From a virus, in the IMG/VR virus record IMGVR_UViG_3300033149_001517, positions 1 to 43,204 of that record: a stretch of 43,204 bases of DNA; one strand, 5' to 3'. Positions 40,463 through 43,204 of the stretch are shown here, one piece after another. The notes under the pieces were generated by a model. That model saw only the letters and a program-made list of their open reading frames with translations. It did not search any database and was not told the origin of the DNA. The number at the start of each line of letters is the position of its first letter. Positions within the stretch are counted from its first letter, which is position 1. The position numbers and the translations under genes are program-made.

Positions 40463-40576
40463 TTATGTTTTCTTATTAATATACCAACTTAAATCAGTTA
40501 TTATTGCAATTAATTCTGTATTAGTATATTTATTTCTCAAATTTAATGTTTCTTTTGAAATCTTTTCATAATCCAT
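40463..40576 (-). CDS. Tiny hypothetical protein (37 aa)
   Basis: Reads MDYEKISKETLNLRNKYTNT; two short helices. GGTG lies 7 nt upstream and the stop is within repeat copy 40457-40470. Could be real or a spacer; regular packing with the repeats favours real. Confidence 0.45.
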   Translation of the reverse strand: MDYEKISKETLNLRNKYTNTELIAIITDLSWYINKKT

Positions 40577-40594
40577 ATTATACACCTTTTCCAC

Positions 40595-40738
40595 TTAGTT
40601 AATATAAATATAACATAATACTGGAATAGTAATACACATCCCAGCAACTAATAATATTCCAAATAATTCAACAATTGGATGTAATTCGTCTTCCTTTTGT
40701 TTGATAATTGATCCACAACATTTGCATTTATTTACCAT
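40595..40738 (-). CDS. Zinc-hook plus membrane helix microprotein (47 aa)
   Basis: Reads MVNKCKCCGSIIKQKEDELH, with CxCC at 5-8, then a TM helix near 23-45 (IVELFGILLVAGMCITIPV). Half a zinc site suggests dimerisation at the membrane. The stop is within repeat copy 40588-40601. Confidence 0.5.
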   Translation of the reverse strand: MVNKCKCCGSIIKQKEDELHPIVELFGILLVAGMCITIPVLCYIYIN

Positions 40739-40759
40739 TGTAACATTATTTCCATTAAG

Positions 40760-40873
40760 TTATTTTCTTCTTGTAATCTTTTCTAAATTACATTTAATAC
40801 AATACCAACCAATTATATCATCTTTCTCATGCCAAGTCATTTGGTTGTGTTTTTTACAGTGTCTTAGTTCCAT
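40760..40873 (-). CDS. Zinc-finger microprotein (37 aa)
   Basis: Reads MELRHCKKHNQMTWHEKDDI, then WYCIKCNLEKITRRK: C6, H9, C25 and C28 can bind zinc. The stop is within repeat copy 40749-40762 and the start 10 nt after copy 40883-40896. Confidence 0.5.
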   Translation of the reverse strand: MELRHCKKHNQMTWHEKDDIIGWYCIKCNLEKITRRK

Positions 40874-40894
40874 TTTACCGTATTTCCATTTAGT

Positions 40895-41062
40895 TTAATC
40901 CATAGGAAACCATCTTCCAAATTCGAAATCTACAATATGTCTAAATTCATTATTATGTTTTTTAAATATTGTCTCTAGTGTTTTAGTTATCTCATTTTCT
41001 AATTCTTCTGTTATTTCTTTTTTTGTTTCTATTAAAATTCTCTTTTCAAAAAATCTATTCAT
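40895..41062 (-). CDS. Helical hypothetical protein (55 aa)
   Basis: Reads MNRFFEKRILIETKKEITEE; one long charged helix, then FEFGRWFPMD. A TATA-like TTTATAAA (41078-41085) lies just upstream but too close to be a normal promoter for this start. The stop adjoins repeat copy 40883-40896. Confidence 0.5.
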   Translation of the reverse strand: MNRFFEKRILIETKKEITEELENEITKTLETIFKKHNNEFRHIVDFEFGRWFPMD

Positions 41063-41123
41063 CTTATTTTCCTCTTATTTATAAACTATTTAATACTTTT
41101 TCCACTAAGTAAAACTCTCTTCT

Positions 41124-41321
41124 TCATTTTCCAAACCTCTTTTTCAAAAGGTTCTTAATTTCAAAATAACCTAACTTACCTTCAATATTTTCTGTTGCTT
41201 CATCTACATCTTGAATTAATTTTTTTTGTAAATCCCCTAATGCTTGTTCAGAAAAACCCCCTCCCTCATCCCAGTCACCGTGTTCTCTAATATTCCATAA
41301 ATCTTCTACAACTATTTTCAT
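41124..41321 (-). CDS. Hypothetical acidic protein (65 aa)
   Basis: Start at the ATG behind GAGGTG; the product reads MKIVVEDLWNIREHGDWDEG and ends NLLKKRFGK. The ending resembles that of the 42585-42866 protein (ILNKRFGF), perhaps a shared short C-terminal module. No known family. Confidence 0.55.
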   Translation of the reverse strand: MKIVVEDLWNIREHGDWDEGGGFSEQALGDLQKKLIQDVDEATENIEGKLGYFEIKNLLKKRFGK

Positions 41322-41377
41322 TTTACACCTCACATATATTGTTGTTATTTTAATACAATCTCAGCCAGTCAACCAAA

Positions 41378-41479
41378 TCATTTTTTGAAACCAACACTAT
41401 AATAGTAATTGGATATAATTACACTTTCTGAAAGTTTGGTTGTTTTACTTATGTTTCGTGAAAATTTAATCTCACGCAT
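41378..41479 (-). CDS. Possible tiny gene (33 aa)
   Basis: Reads MREIKFSRNISKTTKLSESV with GGTGAG 5 nt upstream. The first six residues match the YopX gene's start, which could be chance. It lies in an otherwise gene-free stretch (41322-41526). Low confidence. Confidence 0.3.
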   Translation of the reverse strand: MREIKFSRNISKTTKLSESVIISNYYYSVGFKK

Positions 41480-41526
41480 AGTCTCACCACGTAGTTATAA
41501 GTACTGTTTACTGTGTATTAATATTA

Positions 41527-41826
41527 TTAAATCTTCATAACTTTCTTAGCAATAGGTTGCAGTTGAGTGATGGCTGGTTTATCTTTGTTAGCTGATAAGT
41601 GTAACGGATCAACCATCTTCTTTTTCTCCAGTTGTAACTTAATATTAATGTTTTCCTTGATGAAGAATAGTTTAATCGTTCTCTCTTCCAGTTTAACTTG
41701 TGCCTGGGAAGGTATTATTCCTTTCTCCAATAACTCAGCATGTGCCAAGTTGAAACATTGTCCTAATTGTATATTTTCTTGTACGTCCAATTTAACTTTC
41801 TCCATATTTTGTTGTTGGTACACCAT
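41527..41826 (-). CDS. Hypothetical protein (99 aa)
   Basis: Reads MVYQQQNMEKVKLDVQENIQ; charged, helical, with a beta stretch (TIKLFFIKENINIKLQLE) and a flexible end. GAGG lies 9 nt before the ATG. It follows the wHTH regulator gene and may be co-regulated with it. No family recognised. Confidence 0.6.
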   Translation of the reverse strand: MVYQQQNMEKVKLDVQENIQLGQCFNLAHAELLEKGIIPSQAQVKLEERTIKLFFIKENINIKLQLEKKKMVDPLHLSANKDKPAITQLQPIAKKVMKI

Positions 41827-41829
41827 TGT

Positions 41830-42093
41830 TTAAAACCTCTTATAAAATTCATATAATTCCTTTCCTTTATCACTTAACTCAATCCATACAATCCTACCTA
41901 CTTTAGAATGGACAATGACTATCCCTGCTTCTTGCAATCTATTAATTGTATTGACCGTATGACATTGAGTTATCCCACTCCTTTTAGAGATTTCTGATTT
42001 ATATAATAATTCAGATGAATCACCGATCACTTTAATGATGTTATAAGGTGCTTCCCTGAACAATAAATCCCGATACTTTATTATTAATCTCAT
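41830..42093 (-). CDS. Winged-helix transcription regulator
   Basis: 87 residues with a MarR/ArsR-like winged helix: helix-turn-helix ELLYKSEISKRSGITQCHTV (about 28-47), recognition helix TVNTINRLQEAGIV, then wing HSKVGRIVWIELSDKG. Basic tail. GGGAGAG upstream. Its promoter is flanked by direct GTAAAC repeats, so it probably controls itself and other early genes. Confidence 0.75.
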   Translation of the reverse strand: MRLIIKYRDLLFREAPYNIIKVIGDSSELLYKSEISKRSGITQCHTVNTINRLQEAGIVIVHSKVGRIVWIELSDKGKELYEFYKRF

Positions 42094-42111
42094 TATCTCT
42101 CCCTTAAATAA

Positions 42112-42144
42112 GTAAACCTTACTCTTATATAAACTTATGTAAAC
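42112..42144 (-). promoter_or_regulatory. TATA box flanked by GTAAAC repeats
   Basis: TTATATAAA at 42125-42133 lies between GTAAAC at 42112-42117 and 42139-42144 (27 bp apart start to start, about two and a half DNA turns). The ATG at 42093 is 32-40 bp from the TATA. Likely the operator/promoter of the winged-helix gene. Confidence 0.55.
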
Positions 42145-42156
42145 ATTGATAGGTAG

Positions 42157-42363
42157 TTAAACCCAATACCTATACAATCTCCTTTCACCGTGAGCAGTTT
42201 TAATTTTCATCTTATCATGTTTGATGAATTTATACTGTCTCAGTTTCTTGAGTGATGTTGATACACTTGCATACATGGTAGGGAGTAACTTCTCAAGATC
42301 AGTTGAAGTAAGTTTCTCTCCTTTACGTTGTTCCAATATATCTAATATCTCTTGTTGCCCCAT
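42157..42363 (-). CDS. Winged-helix DNA-binding protein
   Basis: 68 residues from the ATG at 42363, chosen for GGGTGAT 7 nt upstream; earlier in-frame codons overlap the previous gene. Helix-turn-helix TSTDLEKLLPTMYASVSTSL with recognition helix VSTSLKKLRQYKFIKHD and a basic wing. Probably an early or immediate regulator. Confidence 0.7.
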   Translation of the reverse strand: MGQQEILDILEQRKGEKLTSTDLEKLLPTMYASVSTSLKKLRQYKFIKHDKMKIKTAHGERRLYRYWV

Positions 42364-42364
42364 T

Positions 42365-42583
42365 TTAATTATCACCCAATATTTCAGTAATGTCCTCCTC
42401 ATTATATCTTTCTTGTTGCCTTAACATTACTATTCTTAATGACGTTTCTATTGAATGTTTTTTACCATCTTCAGTATCTGGAAAATCAATTATTTTTTTT
42501 AAATGTTCTATATCATTTAGAATCATTCTTTTCCTTTTATATAATACATCTAAAGTTTTTTTCAAATTATATCTATTACTCAT
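42365..42583 (-). CDS. Small charged helical protein (72 aa)
   Basis: From the ATG behind GAGGTT, the product reads MSNRYNLKKTLDVLYKRKRM; long charged helices, likely coiled coil. It lies directly before the winged-helix gene and its end provides that gene's ribosome site. Function unknown. Confidence 0.6.
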   Translation of the reverse strand: MSNRYNLKKTLDVLYKRKRMILNDIEHLKKIIDFPDTEDGKKHSIETSLRIVMLRQQERYNEEDITEILGDN

Positions 42584-42584
42584 T

Positions 42585-42866
42585 TTAAAACCCAAACCTC
42601 TTATTAAGAATTTTATTTACTAAAATAAATTGTTCTGGATTATTAGGGTGAATGTTTTCTAAATCTTCAATAATCTTCTCTTTTAATTTTTTAATTTCAT
42701 TTTTTGTTTCTAATAATGCTTCACTACTTCCAGTAAATGAAGCATTCCCATACCATGACCAATTATCTTCAAATCTAATTGAAACACCTCGTTCTCTTGT
42801 ATATTCTGTTCTATTCTCTAATACATCCTTACATGCTTCCATAAAATTCATTCCTTTTGTTTTCAT
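42585..42866 (-). CDS. Hypothetical protein (93 aa)
   Basis: Reads MKTKGMNFMEACKDVLENRT; a short N-terminal helix pattern, a WSWYGNASFTGSS segment, then charged helices ending ILNKRFGF. The first 20 residues (EACKDVLENR-type) resemble openings of some small phage proteins, but no family is assigned. Confidence 0.6.
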   Translation of the reverse strand: MKTKGMNFMEACKDVLENRTEYTRERGVSIRFEDNWSWYGNASFTGSSEALLETKNEIKKLKEKIIEDLENIHPNNPEQFILVNKILNKRFGF

Positions 42867-42872
42867 TCTTTC

Positions 42873-43151
42873 TCACCATCCAAAGACATTATTACCTGTT
42901 TCCTGTAATTTCGCCCTTAATAGAAGAGTAAATTCATCCTCTCCTTGTATCCTGCTAAGTAATTGTGTTAACACTTCCTCTTTAACCCTCAACCATATAC
43001 CATGTTGATGTTTCTGGTCATGTATTAAATGGTCTAGGTTATGATACAAAGCTATATCCATCACACACTTAAACTCATTTTGATTAACATCAACCCAAGC
43101 ATTTTGTTTATTCAATTCATCCTTATATATTTTAATTAATTTCTTATCCAT
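42873..43151 (-). CDS. Hypothetical protein, first gene of the leftward arm
   Basis: 92 residues reading MDKKLIKIYKDELNKQNAWV, with several His (HNLDHLIHDQKHQH) that could bind a metal. GGAGG lies 7 nt before the ATG. It heads the leftward early operon; its promoter probably lies in 43152-43204 or, if the molecule is circular, at about 21-30. Confidence 0.6.
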   Translation of the reverse strand: MDKKLIKIYKDELNKQNAWVDVNQNEFKCVMDIALYHNLDHLIHDQKHQHGIWLRVKEEVLTQLLSRIQGEDEFTLLLRAKLQETGNNVFGW

Positions 43152-43204
43152 AGTCTCCCTCCTTTCTAATTCTAACTATCATACACCTATCAAAAATACA
43201 TTAT

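Larger units (their letters stand above)
39767..41112 (-). repeat. Intercistronic 14-bp repeat family (seven copies)
   Basis: Copies on the + strand at 39767-39780, 40090-40103, 40457-40470, 40588-40601, 40749-40762, 40883-40896 and 41099-41112 fit TTTCCA(T/C)T(T/A)AGTTA with few changes. Most include or adjoin the stop codon of a tiny - strand gene and lie 10-37 nt before the next start. The set occurs only in this cluster as far as I can see. Confidence 0.7.

Noticed and set aside
41078-41085. TTTATAAA as promoter of the 40895-41062 gene
   Set aside because: Only 16 nt separates it from the ATG, so transcription would start inside the gene; kept only as a note.
1-43204. CRISPR array, tRNA or rRNA genes, integrase, DNA polymerase
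   Set aside because: I looked for regular 24-40 bp repeats with spacers, tRNA cloverleaf ends (GGTTCRA...CCA), tyrosine/serine recombinase signatures and polymerase motifs, and saw none.

Overview
The window looks like the complete or nearly complete genome of an archaeal tailed virus (HK97-fold head, long-tail/siphovirus-type Caudoviricetes). Evidence for an archaeal host: the best-placed promoters are TATA boxes (TTTATAAA or TTATATAAA) about 30 nt before start codons; transcription units end in oligo-T tracts; ribosome sites are GGTGA or GGAGG; the small regulators are winged-helix proteins; and several virion or surface proteins carry Sec signal peptides or membrane anchors and many N-glycosylation sequons. 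A LamG-containing surface protein resembles those of groundwater (DPANN-type) archaeal viruses, but the exact host cannot be fixed from sequence alone. I see no integrase, tRNA, CRISPR array, DNA polymerase or primase, so a lytic, host-dependent lifestyle is the simplest reading.

Layout. Bases 1-676 are an A+T-rich gene-free region with a 25-bp direct repeat and a cluster of TATA-like nonamers. From 677 to 29707 all genes are on the + strand. They run as packaging (terL at 2106), a set of small cargo genes including a DUF2829/Tad2-like anti-defence candidate (5004), portal (6460), a putative decoration protein (8310), a fused prohead protease-scaffold-major capsid protein (9670), a block of secreted or membrane-anchored fibre-like proteins (12846-16440), connector and tail-completion genes, tail tube (18895), an HNH nuclease insert, tail chaperones, tape measure (21098), baseplate and surface proteins (22571-28730, including a LamG gene split by a frameshift), and a likely lysis cassette (28732-29707).

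From 43151 down to 29721 all genes are on the - strand. They are small, mostly overlapping early or accessory genes: winged-helix regulators, many zinc-finger microproteins, a sigma-70-like protein (39139), YopX-like and DUF6378 proteins, a PD-(D/E)XK nuclease, an HNH and a SegE-like GIY-YIG nuclease, and a replication-like group with a candidate OB/SSB-type protein and an AAA+ helicase-like ATPase (34138). The two arms converge at about 29.71 kb. They would diverge from the window ends if the molecule is circular or circularly permuted.

Most notable for follow-up: a Tad2-like cyclic-nucleotide sponge candidate in an archaeal virus; a sigma-factor-like protein in what otherwise looks archaeal; seven copies of a 14-bp motif, most of them spanning or abutting stop codons between tiny genes (39767-41112); a long imperfect hairpin (30316-30404); an internal ribosome site that could make scaffold-capsid separately from the protease fusion; and signal-peptide-bearing fibre genes placed inside the head module.
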